Below are positions 33,041-41,798 of a stretch of 64,000 nucleotides of DNA, in pieces. The translations under genes were made by a program, and so were the position numbers. The stretch is from Frigoribacterium sp. ACAM 257 (GTDB lineage Bacteria; Actinomycetota; Actinomycetes; Actinomycetales; Microbacteriaceae), in contig NZ_VOLO01000003.1 in the NCBI RefSeq assembly GCF_007954365.1, positions 1 to 64,000 on the forward strand. Reading direction: 5' to 3'. Under the pieces are notes generated by a model. It ran no database searches and was not told the origin of the DNA. It saw nothing but the letters and a program-made list of their open reading frames with translations. Positions within the stretch are counted from its first letter, which is position 1, and the number at the start of each line of letters is the position of its first letter.

Positions 33041-36000
33041 GTGTGGCGCGCCGACAGACAGCATGACGACGGCGACGACGGGACGGGTCCCGACGTCGCC
33101 CCGACGGGCGCGCCCGGGGGAGCAGCGTCCCCCGACACCGTGAGCCTGGGCGACCCCGGCCTGGCCGTGGGCAACGTCGCCGAGCCGTCGCGCACCGGCT
33201 GGCGTGACCAGCTGAGCGTCGTCGGCGGAACCTCCACCCTGTTGCACTTCGGCGACGAGCAGCGCGCGCGCATCGAGCTCAGCACGACGCACCCCGGCGG
33301 CCTGGCCCAGTTCATCACCGGCAAGACGACCCTGCTGTCGAGCCTGATCCGCGACGACCTCGCACTCCGGACGGCCCGCGTCGCCGCCGGCGAGATCGCG
33401 GCGAAGGGCCTCGAGCTCAGCACCGTCCGCGGCATCGACGCCGTCCACCTCGCCATCGGGGTCGCGGCCTGGTCGTTCGCCGGTCGCGACCACCGCGCCC
33501 CAGTGCTGCTCCGTCCGCTCGCGATCCGACGCCACGGTCGCGACTTCGAGGTGAAGCTGCTCGGCGAGCCCTTCCTCAACCCGGCGCTCGCCGACGCGCT
33601 GCACGACCAGTTCGACATCTCGCTCGACGCCGACGCGTTCGTCGCGCTCGCCAGCCGCGAGGGCGCGTTCACCCCCAACCCCGTGATCGACCGCCTCCGC
33701 GGGCTCACGGCGCACCTCGACTGGTTCACCGTGCAGCCGCGCCTCGTCGTGTCGACCTTCGCCGAGGTCTCGACCGAGATGGCCCTCGACGCCCGCGAGC
33801 TGGGCCACCCGGTGCTCGACGCGCTCGGCGGCAACGCCATGGCGATCCGCCAGGTGCAGGAGGGCTACCGGCCGACGACGGCCACGCCGCAGGACGAGCG
33901 CAGCCCCGAGACCGACACCCTGCTGCTCGACGCCGACCCCGAGCAGGAGAACGTCGTCGCGCAGATCGCGGCCGGCGCCTCGGTCGTCGTCAAGACCCTG
34001 CCGGGCACGGGCGGGACGCAGACCATCGTCAACGCCATCGGCCGGCTGGTGTCGCAGAACAAGCGGGTGCTCGTCGTCAGCGCTCGGCGTGCCTCCCTGC
34101 GGGGCATCACCGCCCGCCTCGCCGACATCGGCCTGCCCGGCGTCGCCGTCTCGCCGACCACGCTGCGCCGTGACGTCATCCGGGCCATCAGCCGCGACGA
34201 GAAGGCCACGCACCCGCAGATGGGCGAGGTCGACGACGCGCTCGTGCGCCTCCGCAGGGTGCTCGTCGACTACCGCGGCGCCCTGAGCCGGCGGGACGAC
34301 GGGCTCCGCGTCTCGGTGCTCGACTGCCTCACCGAGCTGTCGCGGCTCGCCCTGCTGCCCGCGCCTCCCGCGACCACCGCACGCCTCAGCCGGCGCAGCG
34401 TCGAGGCGATGGTCGACGGCCGTCGCCGCGTCGCCGAGACGATGGTCAACGCCGCCAACCTCGGCGAGTTCCGCTACGGCCCGGGCGACTCGCCCTGGTA
34501 CGGCGCCCGCTTCACGGACTCGTTCGGTGCCGGCGACGCCCACCAGCTCGCCAAGAACCTGCACCACCGCGACCTGCCCCGCCTGCTCGAGCGAGCACAG
34601 GAGGTGATCGGCAGCACCCGGATGCGCCCCTTCGAGTCGGTGGCCGAGCTGGGCGTCTACCTGCGCCTCCTCACCGAGATCCGGGACACGCTCGACAAGT
34701 TCCAGCCCGTCGTCTTCGACCGTTCCGTCGCCGAGCTCGTGGCGGCCACCGCGCCGAAGCGCGAGGCGCCCGACATGTCGAGCGCCAACCGCCGCCGTCT
34801 CAAGAAGCTCGCGAAGGAATACGTGCGGCCCGGCGTGCACATCGCCGACCTGCACAGCGCCCTGCAGCGCATCCAGCAGCAGCGCATCGCCTGGCAGCGA
34901 TACGTCGTCGCGGGCACGCCGCCCGAGGTGCCCACGGGCATCGCCGACGCCCACGTGCTGCACCAGCAGGTGAGCCAAGATCTGGAGCGCCTCGACGCGC
35001 CGCTCGGCCTGAGGGGCGACGACAGCCTCACCGAGATCGGCGTCGCCGAGCTGGATCCGAAGCTCCGCGACCTCGCGGCCGAGAGCGACGTGCTGCAGAA
35101 CCTGCAGGAGCGCACCGAGCTGATGACGACTCTCCGCGACCTCGAGCTCGCGCCGCTCATCACCGACCTCGCGAACCGCCACGTCCCCGAGCAGCAGGTC
35201 GCCGCCGAGCTCGAGCTCGCGTGGTGGCGCTCGGCGCTCGAGTCGCTGCTCGAGGCCGACCGGGCGCTGCTCGGCGCCAACACCGCGATGCTCGACCGGC
35301 TCGAGGCCGACTTCCGGCTGGTCGACGAGGCGCACGCGGCGGGCAGTGCTCAGCTGCTGGGCTGGCAGCTCGCGGAGAACTGGAAGATCGGGCTCGTCGA
35401 CTGGCCTGAGGAGGCCTCGGCGCTCAAGGCGCTGCTGCGTCAGCCGCACCTGACGGCCCGCCTGCTGCACGACGCCGCGCCGCACCTGTCGCGGGCCATC
35501 GCGCCCGTCTGGCTGGCGTCGCCCTACGAGGTGCACACGATCGCCGACACGGTGCCGTTCGACACGGTCGTGCTCGTCGACGCCGGCGCGACGACCATCG
35601 CCGAGAACGTCGGCGCGATCCGCCGCGGCAAGCAGACCGTCGCCTTCGGCGACCCGGTGACCCAGACGCCGTCCGAGTTCGACATCGCCGTGACGCCGGG
35701 CAAACAGCCCCCGCGCCACGACGAGGCGGAGCTCGACGCCCTGCACGCCGACAGCGCCCTCGCGCGTCTCTCGACCCTGCTGCCGACCCTCTCCCTGACG
35801 CGCAGCTACCGCGCCGGCGGAGAAGACCTGGCCGAGCTGGTCAACCGTCGCTTCTACGGCGGGCGGATCGAGTCGTTGCCGTGGGCCGGCAGCTTCCTCG
35901 GGCACGGCAGCATCGCGCTCGACTACGTCTCGGGCGGCACAGCGGTGCCCGACACCGAGTCCGGCGCCGTCGAGAGCGTCGACGCCGAGGTCGACCGCGT

Positions 36001-36808
36001 CGTCTCGCTCGTCGTCGAGCACGCCCGCACCAGGCCGGCCGAGTCGCTCATGGTGATCACCGCGAGCGCGAAGCACGCCGTGCGGGTGCAGCAGGCCGTC
36101 CTCACCGCGGTGTCCGGCCACAAGGACCTGACGGAGTTCGTCGTCGGCGACCGGGGCGAGCCGTTCATGGTCGCGACGCTCGAGCAGAGCGTCGCCCAGA
36201 GCCGCGACCACGTGATCTTCTCCATCGGCTACGGGCGCACGCCGCACGGCCGCGTGCTCAGCGACTTCGGGCCGCTCGGCCAGCCCGGCGGGGAGCGCCT
36301 GCTCGCCGTCGCCATGACGCGGGCCCGTCGCTCGATGATCATCGTCACCTGCTTCCAGCCCGCCGACATCGACGGCGGACGCATGGGCCACGGCACCGTC
36401 GCGCTGTCCGAGATCCTCACCGAGGTCCAGGCCCGCACCAGCGCCGAGCACGTGCCGGACGACTCCGACCCGATGCTCGTCGACCTCGCTCGGCGCCTCG
36501 AGGCCAAGGGCATCCCCGTGGCGCTCGGCCACCGCGGCAAGCTCGGGCTGGTCGCCGCGCACGACGGCGTCTGCGTGACGATCGAGACGGACACGACGCT
36601 GTCGCGCACGAGCCTCCGCGAGTCGCTGCGGGCCCGGCCCGAGACGCTGCGCCGCCTCGGCTGGCACTACGTGCGCGTGCACGCCTTCCAGCTGTTCACC
36701 GACCCCGACTCCGTGGCCGCGCGCGTGGCCGAGGTGCTCGGGATCGACGGGTCCCGCACGCAGGAGGTGCCGACCCTGTCGGCCCGCCAGCACGTCAACC
36801 GGCTCTGA
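33041..36808 (+). CDS. SF1 helicase-like protein with degraded ATPase motifs
   Basis: A 1255-residue protein arranged like large UPF1-type SF1 helicases: a long N-terminal domain, a P-loop region near residue 320, a coiled middle, and C-terminal helicase motifs. The P-loop reads PGTGGTQT where PGTGKTQT is expected, so Gly325 (codon GGG) replaces the essential Lys. Walker B reads VVLVDAGATT, with Ala848 in place of the DE glutamate. Motif V-like (FMVATLEQSVAQSRDHVIFS) and motif VI (LLAVAMTRARRSMIIV) survive. Open throughout, so selection for a non-ATPase role is likely. GTG start after AAGGTGG. Confidence 0.8.
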   Translation: MWRADRQHDDGDDGTGPDVAPTGAPGGAASPDTVSLGDPGLAVGNVAEPSRTGWRDQLSVVGGTSTLLHFGDEQRARIELSTTHPGGLAQFITGKTTLLSSLIRDDLALRTARVAAGEIAAKGLELSTVRGIDAVHLAIGVAAWSFAGRDHRAPVLLRPLAIRRHGRDFEVKLLGEPFLNPALADALHDQFDISLDADAFVALASREGAFTPNPVIDRLRGLTAHLDWFTVQPRLVVSTFAEVSTEMALDARELGHPVLDALGGNAMAIRQVQEGYRPTTATPQDERSPETDTLLLDADPEQENVVAQIAAGASVVVKTLPGTGGTQTIVNAIGRLVSQNKRVLVVSARRASLRGITARLADIGLPGVAVSPTTLRRDVIRAISRDEKATHPQMGEVDDALVRLRRVLVDYRGALSRRDDGLRVSVLDCLTELSRLALLPAPPATTARLSRRSVEAMVDGRRRVAETMVNAANLGEFRYGPGDSPWYGARFTDSFGAGDAHQLAKNLHHRDLPRLLERAQEVIGSTRMRPFESVAELGVYLRLLTEIRDTLDKFQPVVFDRSVAELVAATAPKREAPDMSSANRRRLKKLAKEYVRPGVHIADLHSALQRIQQQRIAWQRYVVAGTPPEVPTGIADAHVLHQQVSQDLERLDAPLGLRGDDSLTEIGVAELDPKLRDLAAESDVLQNLQERTELMTTLRDLELAPLITDLANRHVPEQQVAAELELAWWRSALESLLEADRALLGANTAMLDRLEADFRLVDEAHAAGSAQLLGWQLAENWKIGLVDWPEEASALKALLRQPHLTARLLHDAAPHLSRAIAPVWLASPYEVHTIADTVPFDTVVLVDAGATTIAENVGAIRRGKQTVAFGDPVTQTPSEFDIAVTPGKQPPRHDEAELDALHADSALARLSTLLPTLSLTRSYRAGGEDLAELVNRRFYGGRIESLPWAGSFLGHGSIALDYVSGGTAVPDTESGAVESVDAEVDRVVSLVVEHARTRPAESLMVITASAKHAVRVQQAVLTAVSGHKDLTEFVVGDRGEPFMVATLEQSVAQSRDHVIFSIGYGRTPHGRVLSDFGPLGQPGGERLLAVAMTRARRSMIIVTCFQPADIDGGRMGHGTVALSEILTEVQARTSAEHVPDDSDPMLVDLARRLEAKGIPVALGHRGKLGLVAAHDGVCVTIETDTTLSRTSLRESLRARPETLRRLGWHYVRVHAFQLFTDPDSVAARVAEVLGIDGSRTQEVPTLSARQHVNRL

Positions 36809-36813
36809 CCGCG

Positions 36814-37056
36814 GTGACGACTCCGCAGCCACCCGACGAGGTGCCCGAAGGAGGCGCCGGCCGGCCGGGCTCAGACCCGGCGGTCGTCGAGACGGCCGCG
36901 TCCGCTCCGCTCGTGGTCCGGCGGCGCGGCGGACGGCGGGTCTCGACCGACCCGGTGCCCGGCAGCGATCCCGCTCCCGCACCCGAGCCTCCTCGGCACT
37001 CGTCGGGCGAGAACGACCGGCAGCTGCGCGACGACGTGCCGCCCCACTGGGGCTGA
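36814..37056 (+). CDS. Small Pro-rich hypothetical protein
   Basis: An 80-residue, Pro/Arg/Asp-rich, probably disordered protein starting at GTG 36814, five bases after the helicase-like stop codon. The C-terminal NDRQLRDDVPPHWG looks like a conserved short motif rather than random coding, and its close spacing suggests co-expression with the helicase-like gene. Function unknown. Confidence 0.6.
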   Translation: MTTPQPPDEVPEGGAGRPGSDPAVVETAASAPLVVRRRGGRRVSTDPVPGSDPAPAPEPPRHSSGENDRQLRDDVPPHWG

Positions 37057-37075
37057 CCCCGAGCTCCATGCACGC

Positions 37076-37120
37076 GACGACGGCCCGCCGCTCCCGATGA
37101 GGGAAGGGCGGGCCGTCGTC
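37076..37120. terminator. Bidirectional terminator
   Basis: GACGACGGCCCGCC (37076-37089) pairs perfectly with GGCGGGCCGTCGTC (37107-37120) around a 17-base loop. It lies between the Pro-rich gene and the convergent mscL stop codon. Confidence 0.75.
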
Positions 37121-37135
37121 ATGCGGAGCCGGGGC

Positions 37136-37642
37136 CTAGCGGCTGCCGAGCGGTCCGTTGCCGAGGTTGACGCTGCCGCTCGGGGTCGGGTCGGCGGCGT
37201 GGCTGCCGTGGCCGGCCGAGGCCGTGTCGATGCCCGACTGGGCGCGCAGCAGGTCACGGATCTCGCTGAGCAGCTCGACGTCGGTCGGCGGCACGTCGGC
37301 CGGCGGCACGGACTCGTCCGACTGCTTGGCGAAGGTCCGCTTGAGCAGGCTGTTGACCGGCAGCACGAGGCAGAAGTACACGACGGCGGCGATGATCAGG
37401 AAGTTGATCAGGGCACCGATCACGGCGCCGAACTTGAGCTCGGCCTCGGCGCCGCTCACCGTGGGGATGCTCACGACGAGCGCCTCGTCGAGCATGGACG
37501 CGTTGAACGCCGCGCCGATCAGCGGGTTGAAGATGTTGGTCACGAGCGAGGTGACGATGGCGGTGAACGCGGCTCCGATGACCACGGCGACAGCCAGGTC
37601 GATCACGTTGCCGCGCAGGACGAATTCTTTGAAGCCCTTCAC
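37136..37642 (-). CDS. mscL: Large-conductance mechanosensitive channel
   Basis: Pentameric membrane channel releasing solutes on hypo-osmotic shock. [20 protein letters not shown] is the canonical N-terminus with the pore helix; [13 protein letters not shown] is the second helix. At 168 residues it is longer than the usual 130-150 because the cytoplasmic tail after [10 protein letters not shown] continues with a Ser/Gly/His-rich stretch. ATG start with a good AAGGAG site. Upstream on the same strand are the FmdB and cyclo-ligase genes. Confidence 0.95.
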   Translation of the reverse strand: MKGFKEFVLRGNVIDLAVAVVIGAAFTAIVTSLVTNIFNPLIGAAFNASMLDEALVVSIPTVSGAEAELKFGAVIGALINFLIIAAVVYFCLVLPVNSLLKRTFAKQSDESVPPADVPPTDVELLSEIRDLLRAQSGIDTASAGHGSHAADPTPSGSVNLGNGPLGSR

Positions 37643-37721
37643 AGGTGCGCTCCTTCAGGTCGAGAGGTGGTCGTCGTCGCCGACAACTCAACCACTCCTG
37701 GCCGGGCGCCGCAGACCAGGG

Positions 37722-38102
37722 TCAGGACGAGGAGGAGCTGGAGCCCCCGGAGGACGAGCCGCCCGAGGTCGACCCGGACGAGCCCGATCCCGACGACGAC
37801 GACCCGCTCGAGGACGTGCCGGAGGCGCCGGACGACCCGCCGCCTCCTGCGGTCTTCTTCTCGGTGCCCGACGACTTCGTGTCGGAGGACGACGAGCCGG
37901 AGGACGACGAGGAGGAGCCGCTCCCGCTCCGCGAGTCGGTGCGGTAGAAGCCCGACCCGTTGAAGGTGACGCCCACCGGGCTGAAGACCTTGCGGAGCAC
38001 GCCCTGGCAGACGGGGCAGACCGTCAGCGAGTCGTCGGTGAACGACTGGACGACGTCGAAGGCGTTGCCGCACTCGGTGCAGCGATACGAGTAGGTGGGC
38101 AC
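37722..38102 (-). CDS. FmdB-family zinc-ribbon protein with Ser-rich tail
   Basis: The first 55 residues are the FmdB/CxxC_CxxC_SSSS zinc ribbon: MPTYSYRCTECGNAFDVVQS, then CPVCQGVLRKVFSPVGVTF. The remaining 70 residues are almost only Ser, Gly and Thr, far longer than the usual short Ser tail. The tail is low complexity (runs of GAGGAG/GACGAG on the plus strand). It may act as a regulatory zinc protein; its role is unproven. It lies 39 bases after the cyclo-ligase gene, likely one transcript. Confidence 0.85.
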   Translation of the reverse strand: MPTYSYRCTECGNAFDVVQSFTDDSLTVCPVCQGVLRKVFSPVGVTFNGSGFYRTDSRSGSGSSSSSSGSSSSDTKSSGTEKKTAGGGGSSGASGTSSSGSSSSGSGSSGSTSGGSSSGGSSSSSS

Positions 38103-38141
38103 GGGCGTCCTAGCTGTGGGTCGAGGAGGCGGTCGGCGAGC

Positions 38142-38720
38142 TCAGAACTCGTGGATGCCGCTGGGGGTGACGACGCCGTCGACGGGCTGGTCGTGACGCT
38201 CGCGCGGCACCTCTTCCACGTACTCGGAATCGAACACCACAGCATAGACCGGCGGTCGCTTCTCCATCGATCCGAGGGTCTTGTCGAAGTAGCCGCGCCC
38301 CCAGCCCATGCGCATGCCCGTGTGGTCGACGGAGGCGGCCGGCACGATGATGAGGTCGACGTCGTTGATCGCCATGGGGCTGAGCACCTCGCCGACCGGC
38401 TCGGGCAGGTCGAACAGCCCGAGCGTCTCCGTCTCGCCGTCGCCGACCGCCCAGTCGAGCAGCCCGTCCGGGCGCGAGATGGGGAACAGGACGCGGACGT
38501 CGTTCTCGTAGGCCCAGTTGAGGAACGGGCGGGTGTTCGGCTCGTCCGCGGTGGAGAGATAGGCGGAGACCGACCGCACCGAGAGCCCCGACGAGAGATC
38601 GACCAGGTGCCTCGTGAGCCCCGCCGTGGCCTGCTCACGGGCACGGTCGCCCTGGTTCCGGCGCCGCTGTCGCAGCTCCGCCCGGAGTGCGCGCTTCGCG
38701 TTGCCGACCTCGTCCGTCAT
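38142..38720 (-). CDS. 5-formyltetrahydrofolate cyclo-ligase
   Basis: ATP-dependent conversion of 5-formyl-THF to 5,10-methenyl-THF, cytoplasmic folate metabolism. The 192-residue protein starts with the basic KRALRAELRQRRR helix and has the diagnostic GMRMGWGRGYFDKTL near residue 130 and the C-terminal VDGVVTPSGIHEF. ATG 38720 is chosen from family alignment; upstream in-frame sequence is antisense to galU. It is divergent from galU across 66 bases. Confidence 0.92.
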   Translation of the reverse strand: MTDEVGNAKRALRAELRQRRRNQGDRAREQATAGLTRHLVDLSSGLSVRSVSAYLSTADEPNTRPFLNWAYENDVRVLFPISRPDGLLDWAVGDGETETLGLFDLPEPVGEVLSPMAINDVDLIIVPAASVDHTGMRMGWGRGYFDKTLGSMEKRPPVYAVVFDSEYVEEVPRERHDQPVDGVVTPSGIHEF

Positions 38721-38786
38721 GTCCTCGATGGTACGGGCACGAAATGTGCCCCCCGCGGAGCGCCGCGGGTGGATACGCTGAGCGGC

Positions 38787-39680
38787 ATGGGCTTCACGAT
38801 CAGCAAAGCAGTCATCCCCGCCGCCGGCCTGGGTACCCGATTCCTCCCCGCGACCAAAGCAATGCCTAAGGAGATGCTCCCCGTCGTCGACAAGCCGGCG
38901 ATCCAGTACGTCGTCGAGGAGGCCGTGAACGCGGGCCTCACCGACGTCCTGATGATCACCGGGCGCAACAAGAACGCCCTCGAGAACCACTTCGACCACG
39001 TGTCCGAGCTCGAGGAGACGCTGAAGAAGAAGGGCGACCACGACAAGCTCGCCAAGGTCAACCAGTCGACCGACCTCGCCGACATGCACTACGTGCGCCA
39101 GGGCGACCCGCTGGGCCTCGGCCACGCCGTCCTCCGCGCCAAGATGCACGTCGGGCGCGAGCCGTTCGCCGTGCTGCTCGGCGACGACATCATCGACGCC
39201 CGCGACCCCCTTCTCACCCGCATGATCGACGTGCAGGGCGAGAAGAACGCCACCGTCGTGGCGCTGCTCGAGGTCGACCCCTCGATGACCCACCTCTACG
39301 GCATCGCCACGGTCGAGGAGACCGGCGAGGACGACGTCGTGAAGATCACCGGCCTGGTCGAGAAGCCCGCGCAGGGCGAGGCCCCCAGCAACCTGGCCAT
39401 CATCGGCCGCTACGTCATCCGCCCCGAGGTCTTCGACGTCCTCGAGAAGCAGGAGCCGGGCAAGGGCGGCGAGATCCAGCTGACCGACGCGCTCATGAAG
39501 ATGGCGAGCGCCGAGGAGTGGACGGGCGGCGTCTACGGCGTCGTCTTCCGCGGCCGTCGGTACGACACGGGCGACAAGCTCGACTACATCAAGGCCATCG
39601 TGCAGCTCGCGAGCGACCGGGAGGACCTCGGCGACGAGCTCCGCCCGTGGCTCAAGGAGTTCACGGCAGGGCTGGAGTAG
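38787..39680 (+). CDS. galU: UTP-glucose-1-phosphate uridylyltransferase
   Basis: Makes UDP-glucose for wall polymers and galactose metabolism. The protein is 297 residues with the nucleotidyltransferase signature AAGLGTRFLPATKAMPKEML at the N-terminus, and later LGLGHAVLRAK, LLGDDIID and GLVEKPAQGEAPSNLA. Length and motifs are standard for bacterial GalU. ATG 38787 begins the conserved core directly. The GNAT gene follows after 11 bases. Confidence 0.96.
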   Translation: MGFTISKAVIPAAGLGTRFLPATKAMPKEMLPVVDKPAIQYVVEEAVNAGLTDVLMITGRNKNALENHFDHVSELEETLKKKGDHDKLAKVNQSTDLADMHYVRQGDPLGLGHAVLRAKMHVGREPFAVLLGDDIIDARDPLLTRMIDVQGEKNATVVALLEVDPSMTHLYGIATVEETGEDDVVKITGLVEKPAQGEAPSNLAIIGRYVIRPEVFDVLEKQEPGKGGEIQLTDALMKMASAEEWTGGVYGVVFRGRRYDTGDKLDYIKAIVQLASDREDLGDELRPWLKEFTAGLE

Positions 39681-39691
39681 GCGACCACCAC

Positions 39692-40339
39692 GTGAGCAGC
39701 ATCCCCACGCTGGCGGAGGGGCGGGTCGTCATCCGGCCCCTCCGCCTCCGTGACACCCGCGACCTCGACCAGGCGCTGGCCGAGAACCGCTCGTGGCTGC
39801 GGCAGTGGGAGGCCACGAACCCGAACGGGTTCACGAGCCACGACGTCCGAGGCAGCATCCGCTCCCTCCAGGTCAACGCGCGCGCAGGCCTCGGCCTGCC
39901 CTTCGCCATCGAGCTCGACGGCCGCTTCGTCGGCCAGCTCAACGTCAGCGGCATCACCTACGGCTCGCTCGGCTCGGCGACCATCGGCTACTGGGTCACC
40001 CAGTCGGCGGCGGGCAACGACGCCACGCCGATCGCGGTCGCGCTGGCCACCGACCACTGCTTCCGTGCCCTCGGCCTGCACCGCATGGAGATCTGCATCC
40101 GCCCCGAGAACGGTCCGAGCCTCCGCGTCGTCGAGAAGCTCGGCTTCCGCTACGAGGGGCTCCGGCGCCGCTACATCCACATCAACGGCATGTGGCGCGA
40201 CCACTTCTGCTTCGCGCTGGTGGCCGAGGAGGTGCCCGAGGGCGTCCTGCGCCGCTGGCGGTCGGGCACGGTCCCGGCCGGGCAGGGCAGCGTGCCTCCC
40301 GATGCCCTCGCGGAGGCCGAGCAGCAGCTGCCGCTGTAG
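39692..40339 (+). CDS. GNAT-family N-acetyltransferase, RimJ/RimL type
   Basis: Acetyl-CoA-dependent acetyltransferase, 215 residues, cytoplasmic. VVIRPLRLRDTRDLDQALAE is the N-terminal strand-helix. GYWVTQSAAGNDATPIAVAL holds the acetyl-CoA-binding loop, and RPENGPSLRVVEKLGFRYEG is the classic RimJ/RimL C-terminal motif. GTG start 11 bases after the galU stop, probably cotranscribed, as is common in actinobacteria. The target (protein N-terminus or other amine) is unknown. Confidence 0.92.
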   Translation: MSSIPTLAEGRVVIRPLRLRDTRDLDQALAENRSWLRQWEATNPNGFTSHDVRGSIRSLQVNARAGLGLPFAIELDGRFVGQLNVSGITYGSLGSATIGYWVTQSAAGNDATPIAVALATDHCFRALGLHRMEICIRPENGPSLRVVEKLGFRYEGLRRRYIHINGMWRDHFCFALVAEEVPEGVLRRWRSGTVPAGQGSVPPDALAEAEQQLPL

Positions 40340-40361
40340 GTCGACGTGGCCGGGGATCGCC

Positions 40362-40462
40362 GAGATCCGGTGGTCACCCGCTCGCATCTCGCGGATCCCT
40401 GGCCAGATCTCGCCGATCCCTGGCCAGATCTGGGGGATCTCTGCCCAGATCCGACGAGACAC
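40362..40462. repeat. GATC-rich degenerate tandem repeat
   Basis: Three to four imperfect units of about 21 bases with core GATCCCTGGCCAGATCT. Each unit carries two GATC sites, so at least eight GATC sites lie in 100 bases. The region is between the GNAT and membrane-protein genes and has no coding signal. Confidence 0.65.
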
Positions 40463-40512
40463 ACCCCGCGACGTGGCCGACGCGCCGTGCCCCCGCTCAT
40501 ACCCTCGTCAGC

Positions 40513-41550
40513 ATGGACATCGGGTCGTGGGGCGGGGGCCTCGTGCTGGCGCTCGTCGCCGTGCTCTGGCTGGTCTACCTCGTGCCCACCTGGCAGCGCC
40601 GTCGCGAGTACCTCGCGACCGAGCGCAACGCCGTCCGCCTGCAGCAGACCCTCCGCATCCTCGCCCAGACGGCCGAGCTCCCCGAGGAGGTGCGGATCGA
40701 GGCCAACGCCAGGTCCGTCGCCGACGCGCAGCGCATCCTCGCCCGCGAGGAGACGAAGCGGGAGGCCCTCCGCCGTGCGCACGAGGCGGCTCGTCAGCGT
40801 GCCGTCACCCGAGAGCTCGCGGCCGCGGCCCCCGTGCTCCGCGCCGCCGACCACGATCCTGCGCTGGCCGCCCGCCGCCTCCGTCGCTCCCGGCTCGTCT
40901 CGACGTTGGTGCTCGTCGTCAGCGTCGTCGCCGTCGTCGCGGGGATCGTGACGACGTCCTGGGTCGCCTCCGTCGCGGGCCTCGCCTTCGGGGCGGGGTC
41001 CGTCGCGATGCTGGCCCAGCTCGCCGCCGTGTCCCGGGCGAGGGCTCGCCGCCAGGTCGCTGTCGCCCCTCGGGTCGGCCAGCCGCTGCGGGACTTCTCG
41101 TCGTCGCTCGCGGACGGCGACGGCGACGCCGACGCCGAGCCCGAGTCGCGCGAGTGGACCCCCGTGCCCGTGCCGACCCCCCTCTACCTGCGACGAGGGC
41201 GTCAGCGCCCTGTCGCTCGGCCCGCAGCCACGGCGTCGGCTCCCGCCGCGGAGTCGCCCGCCGACGACCTGCGCCGCCAGTCGGAGCGATCCGTCCAGGC
41301 GCTGAGGGAGTCCCAGCGGGCTCAGCACCAGGCGCTGCGCGAAGCCGCACGGGCCGAGGCGGCACTCTCGGCTCCCAGGGCGGCTCCGGTGTCCACGACG
41401 CCGCAGGCCCCGGTCGACGAGCCGGCAGCCGCCTCCTCCCAGCCGCCTCCCGCCGCGCCGAGCCGCTTCGCGCGCATGGGCATCGTCGACGACCTCGGCG
41501 AGCCGAGCTTCCGCCTCGACGAGGCGCTCGAGCGGCGTCGCGCGGTCTGA
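40513..41550 (+). CDS. Conserved-type membrane protein of unknown function
   Basis: A 345-residue protein. An N-terminal helix (LVLALVAVLWLVYLVPTWQR, about residues 10-29) is followed by a long basic coiled-coil-like helix (30-115). Two more helices (about 128-180) and a disordered Ala/Pro/Arg-rich tail follow, ending in FARMGIVDDLGEPSFRLDEA. The layout resembles uncharacterised actinobacterial membrane proteins found next to galU. No enzymatic motif is visible. Confidence 0.75.
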   Translation: MDIGSWGGGLVLALVAVLWLVYLVPTWQRRREYLATERNAVRLQQTLRILAQTAELPEEVRIEANARSVADAQRILAREETKREALRRAHEAARQRAVTRELAAAAPVLRAADHDPALAARRLRRSRLVSTLVLVVSVVAVVAGIVTTSWVASVAGLAFGAGSVAMLAQLAAVSRARARRQVAVAPRVGQPLRDFSSSLADGDGDADAEPESREWTPVPVPTPLYLRRGRQRPVARPAATASAPAAESPADDLRRQSERSVQALRESQRAQHQALREAARAEAALSAPRAAPVSTTPQAPVDEPAAASSQPPPAAPSRFARMGIVDDLGEPSFRLDEALERRRAV

Positions 41551-41625
41551 ACCGCCTCCAGGAGGCGGGCGTCGCGTCGATTCGGACCGGCGCCTCCTCG
41601 GGTGCTATCGTTGCGGAGCAGGTCT

Positions 41626-41701
41626 GGGGCTATGGCGCAGTTGGTAGCGCGTCTCGTTCGCAATGAGAAGGTCAGGGGTTCGAATCCCCTTAGCTCCACC
41701 A
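41626..41701 (+). tRNA. tRNA-Ala (anticodon CGC)
   Basis: A 76-base cloverleaf. The acceptor stem GGGGCTA pairs with TAGCTCC (one G-U). The D arm has AGTTGGTA, the anticodon stem TCTCG/TGAGA encloses TTCGCAA with anticodon CGC, and the T arm contains GGTTCGAATCC. The 3' CCA is encoded in the DNA. The CGC anticodon reads GCG, a very frequent Ala codon in this genome. Confidence 0.95.
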
Positions 41702-41715
41702 GTACCGCATCACCA

Positions 41716-41745
41716 CGAAGGCCCTCCCGGACGGGAGGGCCTTCG
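41716..41745 (+). terminator. tRNA terminator hairpin
   Basis: CGAAGGCCCTCCCG (41716-41729) pairs perfectly with CGGGAGGGCCTTCG (41732-41745), 15 bases after the tRNA 3' end, followed by TCGTCGTG. Confidence 0.8.
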
Positions 41746-41798
41746 TCGTGCGCCCACCGCATGCCCGCCCGGTGTCGTCCGCCGCGACTCGTGGTGCT

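Noticed and set aside
32849-37069. Long minus-strand open frame opposite the helicase-like gene
   Set aside because: No domain is recognisable; the plus-strand frame has clear helicase motifs and a ribosome-binding site.
40362-40462. Replication origin suggested by GATC clustering
   Set aside because: No DnaA boxes or AT-rich unwinding region are present, and no dnaA/dnaN neighbourhood exists.
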